From assembly GCA_963693085.1 (NCBI GenBank), contig OY856409.1, forward strand, positions 517,972,303 through 518,036,302: 64,000 bases of DNA. The letters are read 5' to 3'. Both the position numbers and the translations under genes were made by a program. Below the pieces are notes generated by a model, which saw only the letters and a program-made list of their open reading frames with translations, did not search any database and was not told the origin of the DNA. The DNA is from Alisma plantago-aquatica (lineage: Eukaryota > Streptophyta > Magnoliopsida > Alismatales > Alismataceae). Positions 33,916 to 46,515 of the stretch are shown piece after piece (positions within the stretch are counted from its first letter, which is position 1; the number at the start of each line of letters is the position of its first letter).

Positions 33916-34881
33916 AAGATATCTGGAGGACACGAGGAACACGTTGCTGAGAGCAATGTTGCTGCACCAGTAGGAGGTGCAAGGGATCAGGCAAGGGAGG
34001 AACCAGTGCCTAAAAATCCCCATGTTGATGAAGTCATCGGAGGAAACCTAGATGTTCATAATATTTTTGGGAAACTCATGACCACACTGAGGTATATGAC
34101 AGACCGGATGCCAGCATCGACACCTAGGGAACCAGTTTCCAATGAGGGTTATGGGTCTGGTAAGACATTTGAATGACTACTTCATGTACGAGCCATGGAA
34201 TATGCTGGGACATCTGACCCAGCAGATGTTGATCTCTGGCTCACTGAGTTAGAAAAGGCTTTTAAGATCCTTAGTATCCCGGATGCTGACAAAGTTAATC
34301 ATGTTGTGTACCTTTTGAAGGGTAGTGCTAGACATTGGTGAGCTATAGAAGAAATAAAAAGGAATGATCAAGAGGTTGGATGGGAGGAATTTCGTCGAGA
34401 ATTTGTCAATAGGTATTTTCTAAAGACTTATTTAGATGAAAAGATCTCACAATTTGAGAAGATACGACAAGGAGCCATGTCGATAAGTGAATATGAGGTT
34501 AAGTTCATGGAAATTTTATGATTTTATCCTCAGATGGCTACTACTGAGGAGGAAAAGATTCGACATTTTGAGAAAGGATTGAATGCCGAAATATATATTC
34601 TGGCTTCTGCCCTAGAAAGTAGAGAGAGGTTTGCCACATTTTTGGAGTCAATTCGAAGGATAGAAGGGTCTATGATATAGAAACATGAGACAGACCTTAA
34701 AAGGAAGTCTAAACAATCACATGAACAAGGAATTGATGGTACTAAACAATGAAAGATTTCAGTAGTACCGACTCAAGTACAATATAGTGCACCTGAGCAG
34801 CAGTCACCTAAAATGCTTCGAGTTTGCTATAGATGCGGACACAGAGGACATCTGAGGTGGCAATGTCCAAATAGAAAGTGA
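33916..34881 (+). pseudogene. Element C gag, five internal stops
   Basis: Encodes the same gag domain as element A (KAFKIL, TYLDEKISQFEK, HFEKGLN), ending in a zinc knuckle CYRCGHRGHLRWQC at about 34815-34860. The frame is continuous without indels but has stops at 34174, 34339, 34519, 34678 and 34750, then a final stop at 34879. The codon matching the gag start of element A is ATA here, so the start is lost too. All five internal stops can be explained by C-to-T or G-to-A transitions. Confidence 0.85.
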
Positions 34882-35887
34882 TGAGGTGAGTCAACATACA
34901 AGACACTAGGTAACTTGTAAAAGGTAGACCTGTCAAGATAGAACTTTCTATTTTGAGATATCCTCTACTCTCTACTATAAGAAAGGTAGTGTTGTTTAGT
35001 TCATCTATATAATCCTTTGAGGATATGAGGAAGAGATAAGTAGAATAAAAACTTGTGTTCAGTTTAATATTCTTTTATGTGTTTTGAAATTTCTCTTTCT
35101 TCGTCAAGGAAGGGAAGAAATGAAAGAGGAACTCAGAGAAAATTTGAGATATTAAGTATATCAAATTTAAAGAAATCAAAACATAAAATAAAATAAAAGC
35201 ATACTACCTAAATTTAGTTCATGAATACCCTATTCAGGTATACATTTACTGAAGGCAAGGTAAGTATGACATACCTAGATTGTTATCTTTTTTATTACTC
35301 TGATCAAGTAATCATTCTGAAACAATCCAAAGAAGCTTAATCAAGAAGGAGATGTGTCATGGATATTTCTACCACATTCTAATTGATATATGAAGGAATT
35401 TGATTTAATTATAAATCAACTTATAAGTAAAATAAGAATATGATTCTTTATTTTCTTTCCTTTTAGGGACATGGCAATCAAGTGGGTTTTAGGACACTTG
35501 ATGTGCACATTTTAAAAATTTTTATTTGATGGATACTTAGAAAAGTATCAGTTTGTCTTGAACTTGGGTTACAAGAAAAAGATGTGTGTAATAAGTAATG
35601 TCCCAGGATAAAACAAAGATGAATATGTGATGTGTTTCCGGCACATGTAATGGATACCAAGGTAAGTGATTCTGGTATCAGATAAAGTATGTTGACCACC
35701 TGGAGTGGTTAACTGGGAAATTAGATCAGTTATATAATATAACATGGAAATCATATGTTAGGGGTTTATGCCTTGCATAAACATGACATTGAGATGTTAT
35801 GAGACTTGATGAGATGATGTATGAATAATATTTGTCTCCCTTTATCTGGGATTTCGGGGACGAAATCCTTGTTAGGGGTTTATAATT
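34882..35887 (+). other. Non-coding interior of element C with conserved structured blocks
   Basis: Takes the place of pol. It contains a 50-bp block at 35278-35327 that is 49/50 identical to 59401-59450 in element D and forms nested inverted repeats. A second conserved hairpin (GTTTATGC/GCATAAAC) is at 35764-35782. The stretch before the 3' LTR (TTTCGGGGACGAAATCCTT, 35853-35870) matches element A. Confidence 0.75.
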
Positions 35888-37282
35888 TGTAACATACCTA
35901 ACCTGGGTTATGCCTTAACCCTAGGTGTTTTGTTTAAGAAAGATAATTATATGTTTGATTTTATCTTTGAAAAGTAATTAAGGCTCAAGAGGAACTTATG
36001 TTTCAATTTTAGTCCTTTTTGAACAATGTTGAAATAATGTTTTACCAGTTTTGGACTAAAGTGCAAATTACCCAAGTTGAGGGGTTAAATTGCAAATGTT
36101 ACATGATAAGATGTTCCTCAAGTGTTGAAGCATCATAAGGATGAAAATGATGAAATGGCATGGCCTATGGTAGCCTGAGTACCAAGAAAGAGCTGATAAA
36201 GGAATGGTGTGCATAAAAACCTAGTTTTGGTGTAATGTGCAATTTACCCAAAACCTAGGGTTAAATTTGAAAATTACCACTTCAAAGTAGTCCCTAATGT
36301 TTCTTGGCATCATGTAGAGAAAATAAATGAAAGGGGCATATCATTTTTATCTCTTTGGAGGAGAGAGAATCTTGATATTAAAATAATCAAGATTTAAGCA
36401 TAATTGGAACTTTACTTCAATTTAATGCAAAAATAAATATATCAATTAAAGAACCCTTTAACCAAAAAGGCGAGGGATGAGTTTGCAAGAGGATGGAAGA
36501 CCATGTTCCTTGCAAAGGCAAGAACATATCCAAAGGAAGTGGATAACTCACTCACCTTATTATAAGAAAAAGAAATATCCACTCACTTATGGATATTAGT
36601 ATAATATGATTTAAGGTGCTTAAATTTCTTTTCTTTAAAACATGTATAATTGAGAGGAATAAGAGGCAAAGAAGATAGCCTCGTAACCAAGGAAGGGAAG
36701 GGAGCAAGTGGTAAGGAAATGGAGGAGATAATCCCTACTTTCTCTCTCCTAAAATGAATTTTTAATAAAATGCATATATGCTCCTTTATCCATGAGTTGA
36801 AAGGGTAATTTTGAAACCCCTTTCACTTCTTTATTGCAAAAATGACCAAGGGATCTTGGACCAACAGGAGGACGACCCCCAACCTATTGGTAAGCTTCTT
36901 GACCTTATTTCACCAAGATTTCATGGTGGAAATCAAAAATAAATGATGGATTTCTTCTTTTCTCCATTCAATCTTCTATCCTAGCCACTTCTTTTCATTC
37001 AAAAGCTTGAGGACGAGCTTGGGATAGTTGAGAAATCTTCTTCCACCATTAAAGATGTGGATCTTGGAGCTTTGAAGCTCAATTGGAGGTGGGTTTTATA
37101 ACTTGAACCCTTAATATTGTTATTGCATTCAATTCCTTATCAATTGATGATCCTTTCTTCATTCTCGAAATTCAATATGGTTGATTGATGTAATCACCAT
37201 GAAAATCACAGAAAGTTTCGTGGGTTTAGAGATTGATGATGATGACATCATCATAAGCACACACCTCCCCAAATATCTATTA

Positions 37283-38480
37283 CAAACGGTTTCAACAATA
37301 TGGTCCAAACGGTTTCACTAAACCGTTTGGATACCAAACGGTTTCCAAACCGTTTGGAGGTTTGGATCCCAAATCATTTAGAAAGGTTGACCATTTGTAT
37401 GGGTTGACCATTTGAGGTAAGAACCCTAGTACATGTTGGATGATGATCCAATGGCTCCAATTGATTGATTCAACATATGGACAATCCTCCAAGTAGAAAC
37501 CCTAATCGGGCTAAGTGCTGAAATTTGAATTGATTGAGTTGATATTTTGGGTTGATTAACCCAAACGGTCTCAAGACCATTTGGAGGTCACCCAAATGGT
37601 CTCAAGACCATTTGGAGGTCAACTAAGACCATTTGAAGGATTAGTGTTGAGTATGGTTGAGTAATTGAAGGACCAGAGATGATAAATTGAAATACAATCA
37701 ATGTTCAATTGGTGATCAACCTAATGAGCTAAACCCTAATTGAATTTCACAATTTCAACGATGGATGGGGAAAATGGTCTCAAGACCATTTGGAGGTCAT
37801 CCGAACGACCTCAAGACCGTTTTAGGTCAGTTCATATCACGGTTTGATGATGATCCAACGATTTCAATTGAATTAGTTCCACTATGTCAACCATTGATGT
37901 TTCCTTGATTTCAACACCCTAATTGATGGTGTATTGATTATAAACCCTAGTTCAATTGGGTTTAAAACCCTAATTGAAGGTCCAATTGAAGGGTGATTCA
38001 ATGGTTTAAATGAAGAATAAATCAGTAGTTCAATTGATGGGGGGTTTATTGATTGAAACCCTAAATTGATACAGTGATGGAAGACCTTTTTGGTCCATTC
38101 AGTTTTGAGAGTGTTTGGACCAAATGGTCTTAAGACCGTTTGAGTCCAAATGGTCTCAAGACTGTTTGGGATCAAACGGTCTCAAGACTGTTTGAGACCA
38201 AACGGTCTCAAACCATTTAGGGACCCAAGGTTGATTGTAGTTGATAAAGAAGATCCAATGATGTAGATTGATGAATTCTTCAATAGTCCAATTGATGGCC
38301 AATTCAATGGTGCAAATCTTATTCAATTTGGTTGATGGATGTCCTAGTGACCCATTCAGTTTTGAGGCTGGTTTGGCCCAAATGTTCTTGAGACCATTTG
38401 AGTCCAAACGGTCTTGAAACTGTTTGGGGTCAAATGGTCTCAAGACCGTTTGGAATCAAACGGTTTCAAAACTATTTGAA
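37283..38480. repeat. Array of AAACGGTCT...AGACCGTTT dyads in LTR C
   Basis: About fourteen inverted-repeat motifs close to AAACGGTCTCAAGACCGTTT or CCAAACGGTTTCCAAACCG. Variants mostly read ATGG for ACGG or CCAT for CCGT, that is, CG sites turned to TG or CA. The array is shared with LTR D. Confidence 0.9.
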
Positions 38481-39035
38481 GTGAAAAAGGTCAAAACTGA
38501 TTGGATGATTCAGGGTGATCAAATTAATTGGAAACTTAAAGTAATGGTTGGTCCATTGATCCAAGGGTTAATCATGATGATTACCAATGATAGGTACAAA
38601 GGTTGAAACCCTTAAGTACCTAGATAATCAGTAACTTTAAAATGATTAACCCTATAAGCTTAGGAAAGCAATGTTTCAATACATTATGTCAACCATTTGT
38701 GTATATATAATTGATTGAAAGGTGGATGTAACCTAATAAAGTTTAGAGGATGATAGAAAAGAATTCATACATGAGTATTAATCATGTGGTGATTAGGTTA
38801 TGATCCTTAGTAAAGAGATCATGAAACCCTAATCCAGAAGGTTAATGAACCCTAACCCTAATTCAGGGTAACATAATGCAAAACCCCAATTATGGGAATA
38901 GAGAGTGAAACCCTAATTGGGATGAATAGTAAATCCTAATTATGGAAAGTTTAACAAGAAATCCTAATTTTTAGGGTAAAGTACATGAAACCCTAAACTA
39001 GGGTAATGTGATGTAAAACCCTAATGTATTGATAT

Positions 39036-39260
39036 GAAATTGAGAAACCCTAATTAAGGTTGATTCCATGTGAAACCCTAATTGAGGGTGATGCCATGTG
39101 AAACCCTAATTGAGGTTGATTTAATGTGAAACCCTAATTGAGGGTGATGCCATGTGAAACCCTAATTGAGGTTGATTCCATGTGAAACCCTAATTGAGGG
39201 TGATGCCATGTGAAATCGTAATTGAGGGTGATGCCATGTGAAACCCTATTTAATGGTATG
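39036..39260. repeat. 28-bp tandem repeat with AAACCCTAA cores in LTR C
   Basis: About eight units near GTGAAACCCTAATTGAGGGT plus TGATGCCAT, alternating GAGGGTGATGCC and GAGGTTGATTCC. AAACCCTAA is the plant telo-box core. More dispersed copies lie at 38820-39030 and 39245-39330. Confidence 0.88.
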
Positions 39261-39900
39261 ATGAGGAGCCCTAATACAAGGTGAAGGTATGTGAAACTCT
39301 AATTTGGAATTATAATACATGAAGCCCTAATCTTGGACAATATGATGACAATCCAGAACCCTAATAATAAAATAGTGGGTAAAGCCTTATAAAGGTGAAA
39401 TATCTCAAATGGTTGATTATAGGCAACCTTATAGTAAGTGATGCCCTAACCTAAAATGAGTCCATATCATTAAATATAGTTGGACCATTCTTGTGTGTGA
39501 CCTATGCACTTCATGGTAAAAGTGATAGGTTAGTGGATGGAAGTATTAAGATGGGAAATACCTTAATACAAAATAAGTTGATAACTCAAGTAAATGGAAG
39601 TGATGAGGAAGGTGATACATCAAGATATGACAGATATCGCTTTTAGCATTTCAGGGTTGATATACCTTGATGCATCTCAAATTCAATATACTTGGACTAG
39701 AAACACATGAAGTGTTTTATGTAAATTATTACAATGAAATGTAATAAGTTTGATATACTTTGATAAGTATAGGCTAATATACATTGAGCATGGGGTTAAG
39801 CCAAACTAATAAGTATGATGTAATCATACCATGATAAGAATGAGAAATGAACTCATACCTTGTATTGATAATCATTTAATGATAAATTACAAAGATATGT

Positions 39901-40075
39901 AATGGCCTTGTGAGCCATGGGGATTAGATGTTGCCTAGTGATATGTAACAAGATGTTTAATGGCCTTATGAGCCATATGGTTAGATGTTGCCTAGTGAGA
40001 GGCGACAAGATGCTTTATAGGCCTTATAAGCCATGAGAACAATTGTGGTCTAGTGAGAGACACCAAGATAATTAT
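39901..40075. repeat. 58-bp repeat, three diverged copies, in LTR C
   Basis: GGCCTTGTGAGCC, GGCCTTATGAGCC and GGCCTTATAAGCC recur at 58-bp spacing, each followed by a diverged GTTGCCTAGTGA or TGGTCTAGTGA stretch. Confidence 0.75.
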
Positions 40076-40234
40076 AAAAGTTTATTGTAAGAAATGATAA
40101 TGTTTTAATAAACTTAATAAAAGGAACAATTGCATTCAGTAAAGAATGTGAAAAGCTATGAAGGCTAACCTCAGGGTTCAGAGCCTAGGGAAGGATTTGA
40201 TGATTAATGATGGGTCAAAGGAATTTATATTCCA

Positions 40235-40980
40235 TGATCCATGTAATCAGGATTGGTTAAAGTCCAATGCCTAGCTGTGTAATCAGGATTGGTTAAAGTC
40301 CAATGCCTGGCTGTGTAATCAGGATTGGTTAGAGTCCAATTCCTGGAGGTGTAATCAGGATTGGTTAAAGTCCAATGTCTGGCGGTGTAATCAGGTTTGG
40401 AGATGTCCAATACCTGGCAGAGGTGTAATGCCTGTAATCAGGATTGGTTAAAGTCCAATGTCTGACTGTGTAATCAGGATTGGTTAAAGTCCAATGTCTG
40501 GCTGTGTAATCAGGATTGGTTAGAGTCCAATGCTTGGCGGTGTAATCAGGATTGGTTAAAGTCCAATGCCTGGTGGTGTAATCCAGTTTGGAGATGTCCA
40601 ATACCTGGCAGAGGTGTAATGCCTGTAATCAGGATTGGTTAAAGTCCAATGCCTGGCGGTGTAATCAGGTTTGGATATGTCCAATACCTGGAAGAGGTGT
40701 AATGCCTGTAATCAGGATTGGTTAAAGTCCAATGTATGGCAGTGTAATTAGGATTGTTTAAAGTCCAATGCCTAACGATGTAATCAGGTTTGGATATGTC
40801 CAATACCTGGCAGAGGTGTAATGTCTGTAATCAGGATTGGTTAAAGTCCAATGCCTGGCTGTGAAATCAAGATTGGTAGTGTCCAATGCCTTGCGGTATA
40901 ATTAGGTTTGGAAGAGTATAATACCTGGAAGAGGCCTAATGCCTGTAATGATGACATAGGGTTGGTAATAACCCAATGCC
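40235..40980. repeat. 36-bp minisatellite in LTR C
   Basis: Units of 36 bp starting TGTAATCAGGATTGGTTAAA and ending in GTCCAATGCCTGGCTG. They are interspersed with a second unit type (CAGGTTTGGAGATGTCC...GGCAGAGGTGTAATGCC), giving a higher-order pattern. About 18-20 units, decaying towards the right end. Confidence 0.88.
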
Positions 40981-41810
40981 TGTGTTGATGATATGAGTAC
41001 ATGGTAAATATAATTCCATATTTTTTTAGCAGATTGGCTAAGGCCAACAGATGAAACAAGAATGTTTCATGGGTGACATATTAAGAGAACGAATGTCATA
41101 AGAGAAGTTTGAAATGATGGTATAATATGATGGATAAATGGTATACAAGTTCTTCTTGTTCCTTATTAAGAGAATAGTTGATCTATTATTCTATCATAAA
41201 TGGTTACAATGCTTTAAGATGAGAATGCTTTAAACTACTTATCATCTGCCCAATTTTATATTCTTAAACTGTAATAATAATGTTTTTGGAGGAGAGTTAT
41301 ATCTCCCATTGGGGAAATTACAATTGTCTCACCCCCGTGGGATCCAACATTGTTTTAGGTGGATAAGCATGGAGGAGAGTGAGAACATCTTGCAGAGGAG
41401 GAACTTCAGCAGCAAGGACAGCAGTGACAACTCAGGTTGAGTGTACTGTCTGTCGTGTCATGTAGATAGAAGTCCTATGTATCGTTTCTGTACTCTCAGG
41501 TCCTCGGAGTTAATAGTTATGCTTTTAATAAATCGTATTGAGATTCTGGATTGATGCCTCGAGGTTCTTATGCTGTCTGTGTTTAGCTTTTAACAAGGCA
41601 GTTAATGTTGTAAACCTTGAGAAGAAAGATGGTACAAGATATGTACTTATGAACTAGGATGTAAGTGTAATACATTGGTTCTTGTTGAAAGAATTTTTCT
41701 CTGTGTGGATCTCTCTGAAAAAGGTTCTAATTTTTACTGGTTTTCTGCAATCCACTGTTAGTAATTGCTTCCGCTTAAGATAATTATGTTTTTGTGAGTT
41801 GTTCGCCACA

Positions 41811-42244
41811 CAATCATTACGAGGAGTTCAACAAATGTTCTACCTAGAGATTCATAAAGAGAGGGGAAGTGGGTGCGGTTGGACTGAAGGAGAGTGATTG
41901 CAGCAAGATATGGAGAAAAGTATGGCCACCCAAACTAAAACACTTCTTTTGGATATTCTATAAATACCCACTACCCACAAAAACCAAACTACATAATAGG
42001 ATGGTAACAAAAGATGGCGGATACCACAGGTGCAAGCATGATGATGAAGACTCACCCCACACCATATTTCACTATAGTCATGTTATGTGAGAGAGAGCAT
42101 GTACCAAGAAGGACTACGTGTCAATACCCTAGAATGCAACAACTTTAATAAATGTCCTAGATGCCCTAATGACTCATGATGATGAAGAAGAAACAACAAG
42201 GATGAATACACTGGTGTGGATATCATGGACCACAAGAAACAAAT
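41811..42244 (+). pseudogene. LINE remnant, left part (zf-RVT region)
   Basis: The plus-strand translation at about 41890-42090 resembles the reverse-transcriptase zinc-binding region of plant LINEs: KIWRKVWPPKLKHFFW, then PLPTKTKLHNR, then a C/H-rich stretch (HRCKHDDED). It is followed by a WISWTTRNK-like segment just before the insertion of solo LTR E. Stops occur. The other half lies at 47313. Confidence 0.6.
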
Positions 42245-43969
42245 TGTAAGGCCCCTAACCTAGCTTAATGCTAAATTGTACTTACATTGTATAATGAGAT
42301 ACTTAAACTTTTATTTAATCTTCTAGAATGATATTATATCATGTGACAGGTATTTGGTTTCAATTTGGATCAATCTGATTAAGGTTTGAACCATCTTTTC
42401 TATATAAGTATTTTTTTACTAGTTTGTAGTTTACCCATAAGTCAGGGTTAACTTGCAAAATGTCACATATATATAGTGCTCCTTGTACCTTGACTCCATG
42501 AGTGAGAAGATTGTGACATGGATCACCTTATTTGAATCATATTTGGTGATGAAACACATCATAGTATTCTAGGGTTTCTAGGGTTTGCTACATGGAAGTA
42601 GTGATCAACTAGGGTTTAGGTGTTGTGACCACTACCCCACTTTTGGGTTAAGTTAGAAACCACAACACATGATCTAAGGTCATGTGTTTTTGACCTAAAA
42701 AACATAGATTTCAAAACACCTATTGCCCCTTAGTGTATCGACCATGCACATGTGCATATATGAGAATTAGGGTTTTGGGTCAAAACAAGATGTGCTTGAA
42801 GGTGTTGCGAACTAGATGATGGTAGCGACCATGGAGACCACTACACTTTTTGGATAAATATGAAAATTTCATATTTTTGCATGTGGAAGAGGATGAGACC
42901 ATGGGGTTGAAGGACATGTATCCTTGGGCAATCTAGAATGGCAACACATCACCAACTTCTTTCTCTCTCTCCCTTGGGGTATATATCCCTTTCTCTTCAT
43001 GTGTGAGAAATTTTTCGACTTCCTCTTCTTATACCCTTGAACATGAACCGACCTTGGATCTTTAGAAGAAAGAAGGAGAAAATATTGAAGCTAGGGTGGC
43101 TGATCCATCTTGCATGTGGTGGATTTGGTGCTATATCATCTTCTTGGTGGTAGTTTCTTGGAGAATCTCTTCTCTTGGAAAGTGATTCGAACCCTGGATC
43201 TAGTTTCCCCTTTCTTCTTCATCTTCTTCTTTCTCCATCTCGACCATGAGGGTTGTGGATGGTCCATGATGATACCTCTTGGGGATTTCTTCTTCTCTTG
43301 GGTCATAAATCATGATGTAATCTAGGGTTTCTTTGTCTTCTACCTTGGTTCAAAGTTAGGGTTTAGGTTTTGTTTTCCCTGGACTTTTATTTAACCATGG
43401 TGTTCCTCTCTTTTTAAAGGAGATCTGTAAGTCAAAGGTTTGGATCTAGTTGGGGCTTCCTTTTCTTATTTGGAGCTTAAGATCAAGGAGGCTTGGATCA
43501 TCAACTATAGGCGGGTTATATAACTCCTTCCTCTCCTATTATGTGCAACTTCAACCTGATTATATATTGTTCATATGTCGGTGTTCCAAATCCTAAAATA
43601 TGTTCTTTTCATATAGGAAATGATGATAGTTAAGGTTAAACTATGTTGAATCTTAAAATGATGTTTACTTCTTGTAAACCCTAAAATCCTGGTACCCGAT
43701 GTGGTGATTTTAGAGAAATGAGTGATCATCTCTTGTTCTTTATTTATGGAATTGTTTTGTTCAGTTTATCATGCATTTATTTAGTATAAATGATGGTCTT
43801 GATGATAGCTACATGTGTGAGAAACCTGATTTCCACACCCTTAAGCATGATCCTTAAGATGATCTTCGATGATCTTGTTCCAAGGTTTGAAGAACACCCT
43901 TGTGATGGGTCCTCGTTCTTGAGTTAAAGGTTTGGTGTTCACTATTTTCTATGCAGGTGTTACAACCTA

Positions 43970-44470
43970 TTTAGTAGAGGTCTAGAAACCACATAGGTTG
44001 CAACATTAGGTTGCATGAGGTCGCAACACCTAAGATGATGTGTGGTTTTGGCCATGCATGTTAAAGGGTCGAAACACTTTAAAGTTTTAAAGGTAGCGAC
44101 CACATGAAAGTGTTACGGCTGATACCTTTATGTTTAGGGTCGAAACACATGTAAATATGATGGTTTAGACCATGAACCTTGTTATGGCTGATACACCATG
44201 TGTGGTTGAGGTCAAAACACTATCCCCTTGTGGGTTGATACCATGAATGGTTAAGGTTGAAACACCTTAAAGTGTAGAGGTCGAAACACTTTGATTTTGA
44301 GGTCGAGACATCAAAGTCCTTTGAGACTAACACCCCTAGGTCGCTACATCTTGATGTTCTTGGGTCCAAACATAGTGTTGCGGTCATGACACATTGAGTG
44401 TGTCTAGGTCATAACACATGTATAGTGATGGGTCGATACACTTAATCACATGTATGTATATATGGCCAAT
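43970..44470. repeat. Array of GGTCGAAACAC-like motifs in LTR E
   Basis: Roughly 15 irregularly spaced copies of GGTCGAAACAC, GGTCAAAACAC, GGTCGATACAC and GCTGATACAC. Several differ only by TG or CA in place of CG. It occupies the same part of the LTR as the motif arrays in A, C and D. Confidence 0.75.
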
Positions 44471-46479
44471 ACATTGTGTAATTATCTATATGAGATAATG
44501 TGACCTTGAATGGTTAATCACTAATCATAGTGCTTGACTCTAGAATTCTCCAATAATGTGGGAGGTGATGGAATCAGGGTTTAGAGGGTGAATAGTGATA
44601 TGAAACCCTAATTCGTTACATATAAACTCTAACCCTAATCCAATGTTCATATGATGTATGTGCTTACTTTACTTGGAGATTATTATTCTATAATAGAGTT
44701 TTCTCTATATTGTGTATGAAACCCTAACTTTGTAGGTGAGATGAATCTACATGGCTAAGAGAATGCTATGGTGAACCTTGTACAATACAGGGCGGTGATT
44801 ATAAGCATACATCATTGTTGAGATATATTGTGATATTAACTGCACGAGTTTTATGTAATGTGAATCTTATGACATGTTGAGTGCCTTGAGCATAGTTTGC
44901 GGTGAAATCCTCTAGAGATAGAATTGAGGGGTTGATACTTCGTAGTGATGTGATATTGATGGCCGTGTAATAATTATGATACAAGTGTCTTGTGATGATG
45001 AGATAAGTTTTCACCTTGTATGTTTTATATCTTTTGAAGTTGTACTCTATCCTTGATTTTTTTTAGAATTTGTTTAGGGTTAATACGTTGTAACTTGATT
45101 GAAACATTAAAAGATACCCAATTGGAATATCTAATCAAGTTAAACCCTAATCATGTTCTTTAACCCTAATATTGGGTCATGTGATGTGTTTATTTTTCTC
45201 TCTTTGAGTGATTATCATTTTATGATGTTTCCTCTCTCCTACTGGTATGGTTCTAACCTTGAAGATTAACTGAGTCTCATAAATTCGTGAATACTTTGAA
45301 GATGATTAAATGATACTAGATGATCTTTATGAGCCTTGACAAGGTACACTCAAATTTGTAAATATATGAAGGTGCCCACTTAGTTACAATCTATATTGCA
45401 AATACCTAATACACTCCAAACTTGTGGGAGGTAATGAAACTAGATATTGGTAAATAAATAATGTTTTGGGATCCCTATGTGGTTAATCATGAACCCTAAC
45501 CCTAATTTGAGGGGGTTATATGATGCATTGCTTACTTTGCCTAAAGTGTTTAATATGTTGAGACATTTTCTCTTACTATTTATACAACATTGATCTTATA
45601 GGTGAGGTTGTTATCATAGCTAATGATTGTCATAATATATATGTGATGAAATACAGGTGATGCCTATATGCTTGATAAGGCATGATGAGATAATAATGAG
45701 TTACATGAATAATGTGATTGGTCTTATGACCTAGTCAAGGCTTTGATGCCTAGCGTGAGGTTATATCCTCCAGTGATGTGATAAGGTATTATTATCCCTA
45801 GTGATGTGATAATATTGGTTATGCTGATAACACAATGTTAACAAATGGTGATGTTGATGGCCTTATTTGAGGCAGTAAAGTAGTGTTGCTCTGAGATGAT
45901 GTGACAAGTTCAAACCTTATACATTTTGTATCTTCTGAGGTTGTTTCATAGTTATGCTTGCTAGATTGAATTACGGTTTTCTATGTCCACCTTTATGATG
46001 GAGCCTTAGTTCACCAAATTTGCATTACTAAAGCGAAACCTTAATCATGTAGTTTCCATGTACCATAGATCAATCTTCAACATCAATATCTAGTTAGATG
46101 TGAAACGAGTTACTCCTACAGAAAACTCAGAGCACATATTGTTGAATATGTGGGGTACAAGTACATATATCTCCATGTATCCTTAATTTGTTGAAATAGT
46201 GATATGATGTTTTATTATAAGAATGGCCATGCGTGAGCCTATTCTCTAGCATTGTGCCATGTATCAAGTAAAGCTAGTTGTTTTACAAGACCATAGCTTG
46301 ACTATTAGTTGTTGTCTCTACAGGACTATAACTATGACTATAAGTTGTTGTCTTGTAGTTTTACTATTATGTCACTATGTTGCAGACTCGACCTGACCGA
46401 GTAGTGTTGGTGGTGATCATGGAGTCCAAATCTTCCATTGATCTTTATGGTACTAATTTTGGCTTAGTAGTGGTCAGTT

Positions 46480-46515
46480 GGATTTGAGTGGCATGCCTCA
46501 AATCCTCAGGGCATA
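46480..46515 (+). promoter_or_regulatory. Hairpin plus AGGGCATAATAA in LTR E
   Basis: GGATTTGAG (46480-46488) pairs with CTCAAATCC (46497-46505) and is followed by TCAGGGCATAATAAT. Compared with LTR A the ninth base pair is G-C instead of A-T, a compensatory change. Confidence 0.55.

Larger units (their letters stand above)
33167..41810 (+). mobile_element. Element C: gag-only Gypsy element with 5.9-kb LTR
   Basis: A Ty3/Gypsy-derived element with a 2.1-kb interior (33784-35887). It holds a primer site, a decayed gag and about 1 kb of non-coding DNA, but no protease, RT, RNase H or integrase. The structure matches element D, so the lack of pol is a family trait. Such elements are known as TR-GAG in plants (family knowledge). 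Gag and leader resemble element A. Confidence 0.85.
35888..41810 (+). repeat. 3' LTR of element C (5923 bp)
   Basis: Begins TGTAACATACC and ends GTTCGCCACA. It is unusually long for an LTR. It contains the AAACGGTCT dyad array (37283-38480), AAACCCTAA-rich repeats (38820-39300), a 58-bp triplicate (39901-40075) and a 36-bp minisatellite (40235-40960). Its first 1.3 kb aligns to LTR D and its tail to LTRs A, D and E. Confidence 0.88.

Noticed and set aside
38820..39330. Interstitial telomere
   Set aside because: AAACCCTAA cores are separated by non-telomeric sequence in a 28-bp unit; there is no run of pure CCCTAAA.
40235..40980. CRISPR-like repeat array
   Set aside because: Plant nuclear DNA, contiguous diverged units with no unique spacers; a minisatellite.
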